This document shows, piece after piece, positions 30,647 through 37,931 of a stretch of DNA of 64,000 nt. The DNA is from Ruminococcus bicirculans (ex Wegman et al. 2014). Its GTDB lineage: Bacteria; Bacillota; Clostridia; Oscillospirales; Ruminococcaceae. The stretch's first letter is position 1. Every line of letters begins with the position of its first letter. A model generated the notes under the pieces. The model saw only the letters and a list, made by a program, of their open reading frames with translations, was not told where the DNA came from and ran no database searches. Position numbers and translations under genes: made by a program. The stretch is taken from positions 1-64,000 of the forward strand of contig NZ_HF545616.1 in assembly GCF_000723465.1 (NCBI RefSeq). The letters are read 5' to 3'.

Positions 30647-30670
30647 TGTAGAGGCGACCTTGGGTCGCCC
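30647..30670. repeat. Short interspersed palindrome, ACC/GGT subtype
   Basis: TGTAGAGGCGACC, TT, GGTCGCCCG region between the cbiB terminator and the GH5 terminator. Confidence 0.65.
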
Positions 30671-30690
30671 GCTTATCGTTAGTTTCTGTG

Positions 30691-30723
30691 CAAAAAAAAG
30701 ACCTCCCACCAAGAGAGGTCTTT
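30691..30723 (-). terminator. Terminator of the GH5 gene
   Basis: AAAAGACCTC / GAGGTCTTTT, ten perfect base pairs. On the minus strand it ends in eight Ts, immediately after the GH5 stop. Confidence 0.9.
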
Positions 30724-30730
30724 TGTGTTA

Positions 30731-32365
30731 TCAGTGGTTTCTGTACCAATCACGAATGAACTTGCCGCTTGCTGTGAGCTGTGAAGTGCCGCTCTTTATA
30801 GCTTTGAGGTTCGTACCGCTATTGAATGCGGAAGCCGTTTCGCTCTTTCCACAGGCTGACCAGTTTATGTAGCCTACTTTTAGTGAGTCGAGAAGCTTGA
30901 GCCATTTTGTGCTTTCTGTTGAGTTATATCCGCCGTTTCCGCTTGCGTCGCAAGTTCCGAACTCAGATACAAGAACAGGAAGTCCCTTTTTGTAGCAGTT
31001 CTGAAGTCTGTTTCTCAGCCAATCAGTGTGAGTGTTTGCATAGAAGTGAAGAGCATAAACGCAGTTTTTGTCTGAAAGCTTGTTGCCAAGCACCTGATCT
31101 ATGTCCTGACTCCATGTGCCTGTACCGCAAATTATGATAGCGTCACTGTCGTATTTTCTGATAGTGCTTACAACGCTCTGGCAGTAACTTTTTATGCCGC
31201 CTGTCCATGTTACACCGCCGTTAGGCTCGTTGCAGATCTCGTAAATAACGTTATTGTAGTCCTTGTAGGTCTTAGCCATTTCTGTGAAGAACTTGATAGC
31301 GTCATTTTTGTGGTTGTTAGGGTTTTGGTCACTGAGAACGTGCCAGTCGATTATAGCATACATTCCAAGAGACTTTGCGTTCTCAACGCCTGTCTTGACT
31401 TTCTGCTTTGCCTGTGCCTGATACTTGCCGTTCTCGGTGCAGTAGCCACCCCATTCTTCTGTGTACATTGCAATTCTTATAGTGTTGACCTTCCAGTCAT
31501 CTCTCAGCACTTTAAGAGAGTCCTTTGTAAGGATATCGGAGAAATCTTCCCACATGATGCCGTGAGTTGACATACCCTTTATCTTGAATACCTTGCCGTT
31601 CTTGTCAACAATATTTGCACCCTTTACAGAAAGCTGACCATGCTGTGAAACTGGGGTCACAACAGCAGGAGCTTTAGATGTGGTAGCCGATACCTCTGCA
31701 GAATATTTTCCGTAGTGGTTGGCTTTCTTGTCGTCTGTCTTGCAGGCTCTTATCTTGAACTTGTATGTGGTCTTTTGGCTGAGATTTTTTACAGTGTAGC
31801 TTGTGCCTGTGGTCTTCGCGATCTCTTTCCACTGACCATTTTTAAGCTGAAATACTCTGTAATTTGTGCATCCTATTTTTGTCCATGAAAGCTTTACGCT
31901 GTCATAGGAAACGCTTGATACTTTAAGACCCTTTGCAGGCTGTGGGTTCGTGGCGGTGTTCCAGTTGTCGGAATATGCACCGTATACCTTTTTTCCTTTC
32001 ACGGTCTTGTAGGCTCTTACCTTGAAGTTTTCACGGGTAGCATTTGGCAGATTTTTCACAGTGTATGTGAGGGTCGAGCCACTTTTTACGTCTGCGATCT
32101 GCGGATATTTACCGTTTTTTCTCATACAAACTGAGTATCCCGAAGCTCCGCTGACCTTTTTCCAGCTAAGCTTTATCTCGCTGTTGCTAAGTGTTTTTGA
32201 AGTAAGCCCTGTGACTTTTCCGACGCTTGCCGCCTCAACAGTTATCGCCGTCTGCGAAAGAAGCGGCGTTTCGTCCACAGCAGGCAGTGCCGCCGCAGCC
32301 GACATGAGTGTTACCGAAGTCAGCAGCACAGCGGCGGCTTTCTTCAGGCTGATTAATTTTACCAT
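30731..32365 (-). CDS. Secreted GH5 endoglucanase with two FN3 domains
   Basis: This glycoside hydrolase family 5 enzyme probably cuts beta-1,4-glucan (cellulose-type). The 544 residues are a signal peptide (about 1-29), two fibronectin type III repeats (about 50-140 and 144-232) and a GH5 barrel from about 245. The acid/base is Glu380 in YEICNEPNGG and the nucleophile Glu468 in VLVSEFGTC; IDWHVL is also typical. There is no dockerin, carbohydrate-binding module or sorting signal, so it is probably a free enzyme. ATG 32365 follows GGAGG on the minus strand. Confidence 0.93.
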   Translation of the reverse strand: MVKLISLKKAAAVLLTSVTLMSAAAALPAVDETPLLSQTAITVEAASVGKVTGLTSKTLSNSEIKLSWKKVSGASGYSVCMRKNGKYPQIADVKSGSTLTYTVKNLPNATRENFKVRAYKTVKGKKVYGAYSDNWNTATNPQPAKGLKVSSVSYDSVKLSWTKIGCTNYRVFQLKNGQWKEIAKTTGTSYTVKNLSQKTTYKFKIRACKTDDKKANHYGKYSAEVSATTSKAPAVVTPVSQHGQLSVKGANIVDKNGKVFKIKGMSTHGIMWEDFSDILTKDSLKVLRDDWKVNTIRIAMYTEEWGGYCTENGKYQAQAKQKVKTGVENAKSLGMYAIIDWHVLSDQNPNNHKNDAIKFFTEMAKTYKDYNNVIYEICNEPNGGVTWTGGIKSYCQSVVSTIRKYDSDAIIICGTGTWSQDIDQVLGNKLSDKNCVYALHFYANTHTDWLRNRLQNCYKKGLPVLVSEFGTCDASGNGGYNSTESTKWLKLLDSLKVGYINWSACGKSETASAFNSGTNLKAIKSGTSQLTASGKFIRDWYRNH

Positions 32366-32597
32366 AATTTTTCCTCCAATAATGAATATTGTAACTTTTC
32401 ATTCATATTTATTATAAGTTTAACATATTTTCATTCGTTTGTAAACAGCAAAAGCCTATTTTAAAACTTAAATACTTCACAAATTTTAAATTCGTTCATT
32501 GGTGAAAATGTAATAAATCCTCCCTATTTACTATAGAAGTACGAAAAATGAATAAATTACAAATGATTAAAAAACGGTAACAAGAGCTTTTTTGGAC

Positions 32598-32800
32598 AGT
32601 TGAAAACTACAGTTGAAAACTTTTGAAAATGTTGAAAACTATGTTGAAAATGTTTAAAACTCATGCTATAACAGCAATTTGGTGTTGAAAATAATAAAGT
32701 TTTCAACAATCGTCCGTTTTTTTACCCTTGTCTGTAACCAAAATGTAATCAAATCATTACATTGTGATATCCAAAAAAACGTACTTGAAAGAGTTGAAAA
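32598..32800. repeat. Second cluster of origin-type boxes (TTTTCAACA)
   Basis: Perfect TTTTCAACA sites lie at 32630-32638, 32642-32650 and 32683-32691 (minus) and at 32700-32708 (plus). TTTTCAACT sites on the minus strand lie at 32598-32606, 32611-32619 and 32792-32800. Weaker forms lie at 32621-32629 and 32651-32659. Nine sites in 203 bases is denser than the origin itself. Proposed as a DnaA-binding cluster away from oriC. Confidence 0.65.
32743..32762. promoter_or_regulatory. Palindromic operator candidate
   Basis: ATGTAAT-N6-ATTACAT, seven-base perfect arms, between the box cluster and the promoters of the ABC exporter. The regulator is unknown. Confidence 0.45.
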
Positions 32801-32926
32801 TGTACAGAATATTATTTGATTTGTAATCATTGTGTAACGTGGTTTACTTTATCTCACAAAGTAAGTGAATTTTACATTCTAACGCATAAATAATAAAAAT
32901 CATGCCTGTTTTGGTGAAAACCGCTA

Positions 32927-33027
32927 TTGACATCGTGCCGTAGACAGTGTATACTGTTAGTAAACCATATTTACATAACAGTGCATGACAAATGTCAATT
33001 GACAGTTGGAACGTGGTGTGCTATACT
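32927..33027 (+). promoter_or_regulatory. Tandem sigma-A promoters of the NatAB-type exporter
   Basis: P1: TTGACA 32927-32932, 17 bases, TATACT 32950-32955. P2: TTGACA 32999-33004, 17 bases, TATACT 33022-33027. ACAGT-N4-ACTGT overlaps the P1 -10, and TGACA-AA-TGTCA lies just before P2; both are possible repressor sites. Confidence 0.82.
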
Positions 33028-33081
33028 TGATTTATTCACAAAAAATACAATGATACAGACAAAGAAAGGAATGGGAAAACG

Positions 33082-33822
33082 ATGGAAACCGTTTTACAGG
33101 TCAAAGGGCTTTCAAAGCAGTACAAAAAAGGCATTTACGCCTCCCATAACGTCACTTTTGACGTTGGAAAGGGCGAGATATTTGCGCTGATAGGTCCAAA
33201 CGGTGCAGGAAAGACCACGACCATAAGAATGATATCAACACTTTTGCAGGCAACAGAGGGCGACGCTATCGTGGCAGGTCATAGTATTCTCACTGAACCT
33301 GATATGGTAAGAAAAAGCATTACATACCTCCCTGACGAGGCTGGTGCGTATAAGACCATGACAGGCAGAGAATATCTGGAGTTCATGGCTTCTATCTATG
33401 CCGACAACGGAGAACAGGCTTACGAGTTTGTTAAGCGTGGCTGTGAGATATGCGAGCTTGGTGACAGGCTTAACGATAAAATATCAAATTATTCCCGTGG
33501 TATGGCAAGAAAGCTTCTCCTTGCAAGGGCGATAATGCCGCTCCCTGCACTGGCTATCCTTGACGAGCCGACTTCGGGACTTGATATCATAAACGCCCTT
33601 GAAATAAGAAGAATGATAAGAAAGCTTGCTTCTGAGGGCATGAGCTTTCTGCTTTCTTCCCACAATATGCTTGAAATAGAGTATGTTTCAGACAGAGTGG
33701 GTATTATTGCAAAGGGTGAGTTGCTGGAAGTCGGCAAGCCTGCGGAGCTTATTGAAAAATATGGCGCTCAGAACCTTGAAGAAGTCTTTGAAAGGGTGGT
33801 GCTTGACCGTGAAGTTTTATAG
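33082..33822 (+). CDS. ABC transporter ATP-binding protein, NatA-like
   Basis: This 246-residue ATPase powers the membrane partner encoded next. Walker A is GPNGAGKT (38-45). The signature is the variant YSRGM rather than LSGGQ, as in NatA-type exporters, and Walker B is LAILDEPTSGLD. It resembles the Na+ exporter NatA and other ABC-2 exporters; the substrate is not decided. ATG 33082 follows GAAAGGAATGGG. It overlaps the permease gene by 14 bases. Confidence 0.92.
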   Translation: METVLQVKGLSKQYKKGIYASHNVTFDVGKGEIFALIGPNGAGKTTTIRMISTLLQATEGDAIVAGHSILTEPDMVRKSITYLPDEAGAYKTMTGREYLEFMASIYADNGEQAYEFVKRGCEICELGDRLNDKISNYSRGMARKLLLARAIMPLPALAILDEPTSGLDIINALEIRRMIRKLASEGMSFLLSSHNMLEIEYVSDRVGIIAKGELLEVGKPAELIEKYGAQNLEEVFERVVLDREVL

Positions 33823-35131
33823 TCTTTTCCGCAAGGAATTAAAGGAAATGCTCAGCCTGCAAACTATTATAACAATGATAGTCACAGTAGTGGTGCTTGT
33901 TATGGCAGGTCAGGCAATGTCAGGGGCAATAAGCGACAGTGCCGAAAAGGCTTCCGACCTTACTATCTGCGACCTTGACAAAACAGAGTTCACAGAAAAC
34001 GTTTTAAACTCTCTGAAAGCTACCGCAAAGGCTGGTGACGGCAAGATAACAGTTGTAGATATAAAGTCTGACGACTATGCCGCAGAGCTTAAAAGGCTCG
34101 ATCAGGACAGCGTTGTGATAATACCAAAAGGCTTTACAGAGCAGGTAAAACAGCATAAAAAGGCAGACGTTGGATATGTTCAGAGAATGACCTCTCTTGC
34201 GACCATGTCAAATATAAATACAGGCTCAGACACTGCCCTTGCAGTTATACAGCAGGCAGTAAAATCAACTATCTATCAGGATAAGCTTTCAAGCGGCGCA
34301 ATGACAGAGGACGAAATGAATCAGCTTGAAGACCCTGTACTGCTTTCTGAAACAACGGTTGTTGGCGACAAGGCAGATAAAGTGAGCAGTTCTGTAGTGA
34401 TGTCCCTTTGCTCGGCACAAAGCATGGTAGTGCCTATAATAATGTTCGTTCTTATAATGTTCTCGGCTCAGATGATACTTAGCGCGATCTCTACCGAGAA
34501 AATAGACAAGACCCTTGAAACGCTTCTTTCCGCACCTGTTTCAAGACTTTCAGTCCTTGCGTCAAAAATGCTTGCCGCAGGTGTTGTTGCGGCTTTGCAG
34601 GCTGTGGTCTATATGTTCGGCATGAGCAAAATGACAGGCGGTCTTACTGAGGGCATGGGAGATACCTCAGCATATGAATCTGCAATGGAAAACCTTGGTC
34701 TTACTATGAGCGTCGGACAGTATGTTCTTGTGGGAATACAGATGTTTGTGTCTATCCTTATCTCATTGTCACTCTCAATGGTATTAGGAGCACTTGCAAA
34801 AGACGCAAAATCTGCCCAGACAATGCTTTTGCCTATAACCTTCTCCGCAATGATACCATATCTTCTTGCAATGGTAGTTGATATCAGAACGCTTTCACCT
34901 GTTATAAAGTATATCGTCTATGCTATACCGTTCACCCATACCTTTATGGCAAGCGAGAACGTAATGTTTGGCAACTACAGCTTTTATGCAGGGGGACTTA
35001 TCTATCAGATAGTGCTTCTTGTAGTGTGCATGACTGTCGCACTGAAAATCTTCATGAGCGACAAGATATTCACAATGTCAATAGGCGGAAAGCAGAGAAC
35101 AAGAAAGTCATTTGCTTTTAAGAAGAGATAA
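33809..35131 (+). CDS. ABC-2 type permease, NatB-like
   Basis: This is a 440-residue membrane partner of the preceding ATPase. After a first helix (about residues 20-40) it has a large outer domain to about residue 205, then five helices including the ABC-2 core (SAQMILSAISTEKIDKTLETLLSAPVS is typical). This layout is that of NatB and related sodium or drug exporters. The start is GTG 33809 (MKFYSLFRKELKEML), with AGGGTGG upstream inside the ATPase gene; the longer ORF from 33683 is out of place. A strong terminator follows. Confidence 0.9.
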   Translation: MKFYSLFRKELKEMLSLQTIITMIVTVVVLVMAGQAMSGAISDSAEKASDLTICDLDKTEFTENVLNSLKATAKAGDGKITVVDIKSDDYAAELKRLDQDSVVIIPKGFTEQVKQHKKADVGYVQRMTSLATMSNINTGSDTALAVIQQAVKSTIYQDKLSSGAMTEDEMNQLEDPVLLSETTVVGDKADKVSSSVVMSLCSAQSMVVPIIMFVLIMFSAQMILSAISTEKIDKTLETLLSAPVSRLSVLASKMLAAGVVAALQAVVYMFGMSKMTGGLTEGMGDTSAYESAMENLGLTMSVGQYVLVGIQMFVSILISLSLSMVLGALAKDAKSAQTMLLPITFSAMIPYLLAMVVDIRTLSPVIKYIVYAIPFTHTFMASENVMFGNYSFYAGGLIYQIVLLVVCMTVALKIFMSDKIFTMSIGGKQRTRKSFAFKKR

Positions 35132-35165
35132 TATCACATAAAAGCGTATAATTACGCCACTTATA

Positions 35166-35179
35166 TGTAGAGGAGCGAC
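35166..35179. repeat. Decayed interspersed repeat
   Basis: TGTAGAGGAGCGAC resembles the left half of the intergenic palindrome family; the right half is lost or replaced by a TTTCTGTTTAACAGAAAT hairpin. Confidence 0.4.
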
Positions 35180-35237
35180 TCAATTTCTGTTTAACAGAAA
35201 TACGACGTCCCACCATATAGGTTTTATCGCAAAACAA

Positions 35238-35273
35238 AAAACCGCTGCGGATTTTTCTCCGTGGCGGTTTTGC
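35238..35273. terminator. Bidirectional terminator, exporter and minus-strand gene
   Basis: AAAACCGCTGCGGA pairs over 14 positions (two G-U) with TCCGTGGCGGTTTT. A and T runs on both sides suit both convergent genes. Confidence 0.85.
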
Positions 35274-35283
35274 TTTGTGCTAT

Positions 35284-35889
35284 TTAATTTTCTGAAGTTT
35301 TAAGCCCCGTGTCCTCGTCAACAATGCCGTTATCCTGCGTGATATTGAAAATGCACCATTTTCCGCTGCATTTTCCAACGTAGATGTAAAGCTTTGCGTC
35401 CTCACTGCCCTTTGAGCCTTTGAAAGTCACGTTCGTTACTATCTCATAAGCCTCTGAAACATTCGGTGCAGAGCCGTAAAAGCTTTTGTATTCGCTCAGG
35501 TCATATTCAGATTTTTTAAGCTTTGTTTCTCTGCCGAAAGATACGTCGATAGTGTAATCAGAACCATAGCTTTCAATGAAATCACCGTAAAGGACTTCTT
35601 TCATGACCTGCTCTTTGCCATATCCGCCTTCGGTTCGCTGCTGTTCGTATTCGTTCTTCATCTCTTTCGGAAAGCACTCCACGAATGAGTCGAAATCGCT
35701 TGTCTGTATGGACTTGAAGTATTTTTCTATTACCTCTGTCTTTGTGGAGCTGAAAATAACTCCGCTTTTGTATAGCACAGCCACGATAACGCCTATAACA
35801 ACTACCGCCACAATGGCAAGGGTCTTTTTGCCTGCGTTGGGATCATAGTGACGCTTTATCTCAGTGTCCTCTTTTTTTCCTTTTCCCAC
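35284..35889 (-). CDS. Membrane-anchored protein with NTF2-like outer domain
   Basis: This is a 201-residue frame of unknown function: a basic leader, one membrane helix (KTLAIVAVVVIGVIVAVLY, about 22-40), then an outer domain whose pattern (VIEKYFKSIQTSDFDSFVECF) resembles small NTF2-like or DUF4878-type domains. The first possible start, GTG 35889, has no ribosome site and lies 34 bases inside the upstream zinc-ribbon gene. Joining the two at a slippery A AAA AAG gives a 256-residue zinc-ribbon/helix/outer-domain protein like the one at 59062. It may therefore be the second half of one gene. Confidence 0.7.
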   Translation of the reverse strand: MGKGKKEDTEIKRHYDPNAGKKTLAIVAVVVIGVIVAVLYKSGVIFSSTKTEVIEKYFKSIQTSDFDSFVECFPKEMKNEYEQQRTEGGYGKEQVMKEVLYGDFIESYGSDYTIDVSFGRETKLKKSEYDLSEYKSFYGSAPNVSEAYEIVTNVTFKGSKGSEDAKLYIYVGKCSGKWCIFNITQDNGIVDEDTGLKTSEN

Positions 35890-36053
35890 TCGGCGTAAAG
35901 CTCTTTTTCCTCCTCCGTCCTGAAACGTTCAGGCTTTGTGGGCTTTTTGTATTTGTCGGCGGCGTGGGTCTTTAAGTTTGGGTCGCCATAGCCGCACTTG
36001 TCGCAGTGATCTCCCTCATAATAGTTTCCACATGATTTGCAAAGTTTTGACAT
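35856..36053 (-). CDS. Zinc-ribbon protein, possible first half of a frameshifted gene
   Basis: This 65-residue protein has a zinc ribbon, CKSCG and CDKCG (residues 5-21), then a Lys/Glu-rich tail. The start at 36053 is a normal ATG. The frame stops at 35856 inside the next frame. Proteins of this sort usually continue into a membrane helix and outer domain, as in the 59062 gene, so this ORF looks like the N-terminal part of that architecture. Confidence 0.75.
   Translation of the reverse strand: MSKLCKSCGNYYEGDHCDKCGYGDPNLKTHAADKYKKPTKPERFRTEEEKELYAEWEKEKKRTLR
35871..35877 (-). promoter_or_regulatory. A AAA AAG slippery heptamer at the ORF overlap
   Basis: On the minus strand the zinc-ribbon frame reads GAA AAA AAG AGG. 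A -1 slip on A AAA AAG continues as GAG GAC ACT, exactly the downstream frame. This is the heptamer used in Escherichia coli dnaX. No clear stimulatory hairpin was found. A natural or sequencing frameshift in the A7 run is the alternative. Confidence 0.5.
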
Positions 36054-36108
36054 TTTTGTACCTCGTGTCTGTGTTTGTAGATGTATGGTATGAGCATAAA
36101 AGCATATT

Positions 36109-36131
36109 GGGCGAACACTGTCCGCTCTACA
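36109..36131. repeat. Short interspersed palindrome, inverted orientation
   Basis: Minus strand TGTAGAGCGGACAGTGTTCG and following bases, AAC/GTT subtype, four bases past the aminotransferase stop. Confidence 0.55.
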
Positions 36132-36134
36132 GTT

Positions 36135-37352
36135 TTACTTCTGCTTGTAGTCTTTGAGGAAATCTCTCATTTCATTCATGGAGTATTCAAGATCCTCAAG
36201 CTTAGGAAGATAAACTATCCTGAAATGGTCAGGCTGTTCCCAGTGGAAGCCGCCGCCATGAACAAGAAGTATCTTCTTCTCACGGAGAAAATCAAGCACG
36301 AACTGCTCGTCATTTGTGATGTTGAAACGCTTTGCGTCTATCTTAGGGAAGATATAGAATGCCGCCTTAGGCTTTACAGCCGACAGACCGTCAATGCTGT
36401 TAAGTGCGTTGTAGATATACTCTCTCTGATCGTAGATACGTCCCCCCGGCAGGAGCAGATCGTCAGTTTTTGTGTAATCACCAAGAGCATATTTGATTAT
36501 ATACTGGCTCGGTACATTTGAACAAAGCCTCATGCTTGAAAGCATATTAAGACCCTCTATGTAGCCTTTTACTCTGCTCTTATCACCGCTAAGGGTCATC
36601 CAGCCTACACGGAAGCCTGCGATACGATGTGACTTTGAAAGTCCGTTAAGAGTGATGCAGAAAACGTCAGGGCAAAGTGAAGCGATAGAAGTATGCTCAA
36701 CGCCGTCCATAAGAAGTCTGTCATATATCTCGTCTGAGAATATGATAAGCTCATGACGTCTTGCCATGTCTGCTATCTTTTCAAGTATCTCTTTTGGATA
36801 TACCGCACCTGTCGGGTTGTTAGGGTTGATGATAACGATAGCCTTTGTCTTGTTTGTTATCTTCTTTTCCATGTCCTCAAGGTCAGGATACCATTCGGAG
36901 CTTTCATCACAAATATAGTGAACGGCAGTACCACCTGCAAGAGTAACGGAAGCTGTCCAAAGCGGATAGTCAGGGGCAGGAACAAGCACCTCGTCGCCGT
37001 TGTTGAGAAGACCCTGCATTACCATTGTGATAAGCTCGGAAACACCGTTTCCGGTGTAGATATCGTTAAGACTTTCAACAGGTATGCCCTTGAAGTGTGC
37101 ATAATCATAAATAGCCTGTCTTGCTTCTGTTATGCCCTTTGAGTCGGAATAGCCCTGAGCGTTTCTCAGATTGTCTGTCATTGCCTGTATTATCTCGTCA
37201 GGGGCATTGAATGCAAACGGAGCAGGGTTTCCGATATTGAGCTTGAATATCTTCTCTCCCTTTGCTATCATTTCATTTGCTTCGTCCATAACAGGACCTC
37301 TTATATCATAACACACGTTATCAAGCTTGCTTGATTTTGAAAAAGTTCTCAT
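36135..37352 (-). CDS. alaA: Aminotransferase, AlaA-like
   Basis: This 405-residue fold-type I PLP aminotransferase has the length and style of the glutamate-pyruvate transaminase AlaA. Recognised parts are IGNPAPFAFNAPDE near the start, the YTGNGVSEL loop, IINPNNPTGAVY, SDEIYDRL and the PLP lysine in LNGLSKSHRIAGFRVGW. The start at 37352 (MRTFSKSSKLDNV) is standard; the longer ORF extends back into yjbR. It lies one base after the yjbR stop, so the two are coupled. Alanine as product is a family inference. Confidence 0.88.
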   Translation of the reverse strand: MRTFSKSSKLDNVCYDIRGPVMDEANEMIAKGEKIFKLNIGNPAPFAFNAPDEIIQAMTDNLRNAQGYSDSKGITEARQAIYDYAHFKGIPVESLNDIYTGNGVSELITMVMQGLLNNGDEVLVPAPDYPLWTASVTLAGGTAVHYICDESSEWYPDLEDMEKKITNKTKAIVIINPNNPTGAVYPKEILEKIADMARRHELIIFSDEIYDRLLMDGVEHTSIASLCPDVFCITLNGLSKSHRIAGFRVGWMTLSGDKSRVKGYIEGLNMLSSMRLCSNVPSQYIIKYALGDYTKTDDLLLPGGRIYDQREYIYNALNSIDGLSAVKPKAAFYIFPKIDAKRFNITNDEQFVLDFLREKKILLVHGGGFHWEQPDHFRIVYLPKLEDLEYSMNEMRDFLKDYKQK

Positions 37353-37353
37353 T

Positions 37354-37722
37354 TTATAAAGCTTCCTTTCGCTTTTTGGTTTTCTTTTTATCTTTACTCT
37401 TTGTAAGCTCAAAGCTTCTGAGGGTAAGATCTTCTATCTCCTCTGTTGGCACGTCGCTGTCGAGATACAATGTTATCCAGTGGACCTTGTTCATGTGATA
37501 AGCTTCCGTCACGCCCTCGTAGATATCCCTGTAAAACAGCACTTCTTCGGGTTTTAGCTTTAAGTTTACTATCCACCTGTCATTGTGGAACATCAAAAGC
37601 CCGAACCACTTTTTCGTGTCCCAGTGGCGCAGTGCAGTGGACTGAAAGTCCTCGTTGAAAGGCTGGTCATATGTCGCACCTGCAATAGAGCCGCAAAAGT
37701 CAAGATATTCTTCTTTTGTCAT
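37354..37722 (-). CDS. MmcQ/YjbR family protein
   Basis: This 122-residue protein of the YjbR fold (CyaY-like, DNA-binding by annotation only) is recognised by YDQPF, KKWFGLLMFHNDRWIVNLKL and a late HMNKVHWITLYL segment. The tail is a run of Lys and Thr. It starts at 37722 and is coupled to the aminotransferase; the aminotransferase ribosome site lies inside its last codons. The function of the family is unclear. Confidence 0.88.
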   Translation of the reverse strand: MTKEEYLDFCGSIAGATYDQPFNEDFQSTALRHWDTKKWFGLLMFHNDRWIVNLKLKPEEVLFYRDIYEGVTEAYHMNKVHWITLYLDSDVPTEEIEDLTLRSFELTKSKDKKKTKKRKEAL

Positions 37723-37809
37723 AAAATCACCGACCTTTGCAAAATAAAGAAGTGTACTCGTTTAAGGCAATACCGTCAGGCGGGCTTTGCCTTAATAGTA
37801 TACCTTATT

Positions 37810-37838
37810 ATAATAACACTGCTTTGACCCTCTGTCAA
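37810..37838 (-). promoter_or_regulatory. sigma-A promoter of the yjbR-aminotransferase unit
   Basis: On the minus strand, perfect TTGACA (37833-37838), 17 bases, TATTAT (37810-37815). The leader holds an inverted repeat TAAGGCAA/TTTGCCTTA at about 37763-37796. Confidence 0.85.
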
Positions 37839-37854
37839 GAAGAAAGTCAAGAAA

Positions 37855-37886
37855 AAAGCTGTCCCGATCTCTCGGAACAGCTCTTT
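37855..37886 (-). terminator. Terminator of htrA
   Basis: On the minus strand, AGAGCTGTTCCG and CGGGACAGCTTT form a stem ending in a T6 run, past the protease stop. Confidence 0.85.
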
Positions 37887-37931
37887 CCCTGAAGTAAAAG
37901 AATATGAAAAATATGAAGAAAGCTTTGTTAT

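Larger units (their letters stand above)
32366..33081. other. Long regulatory intergenic region between divergent genes
   Basis: This is 716 bases without a credible gene, AT-rich. It holds a TATAAT on the minus strand (32411-32416) for the GH5 gene without a clear -35, the box cluster at 32598-32800, the palindrome ATGTAAT-N6-ATTACAT (32743-32762) with further TGTAAT or ATTACA half sites near 32510, 32556 and 32821, and two tandem plus-strand promoters. Confidence 0.7.
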
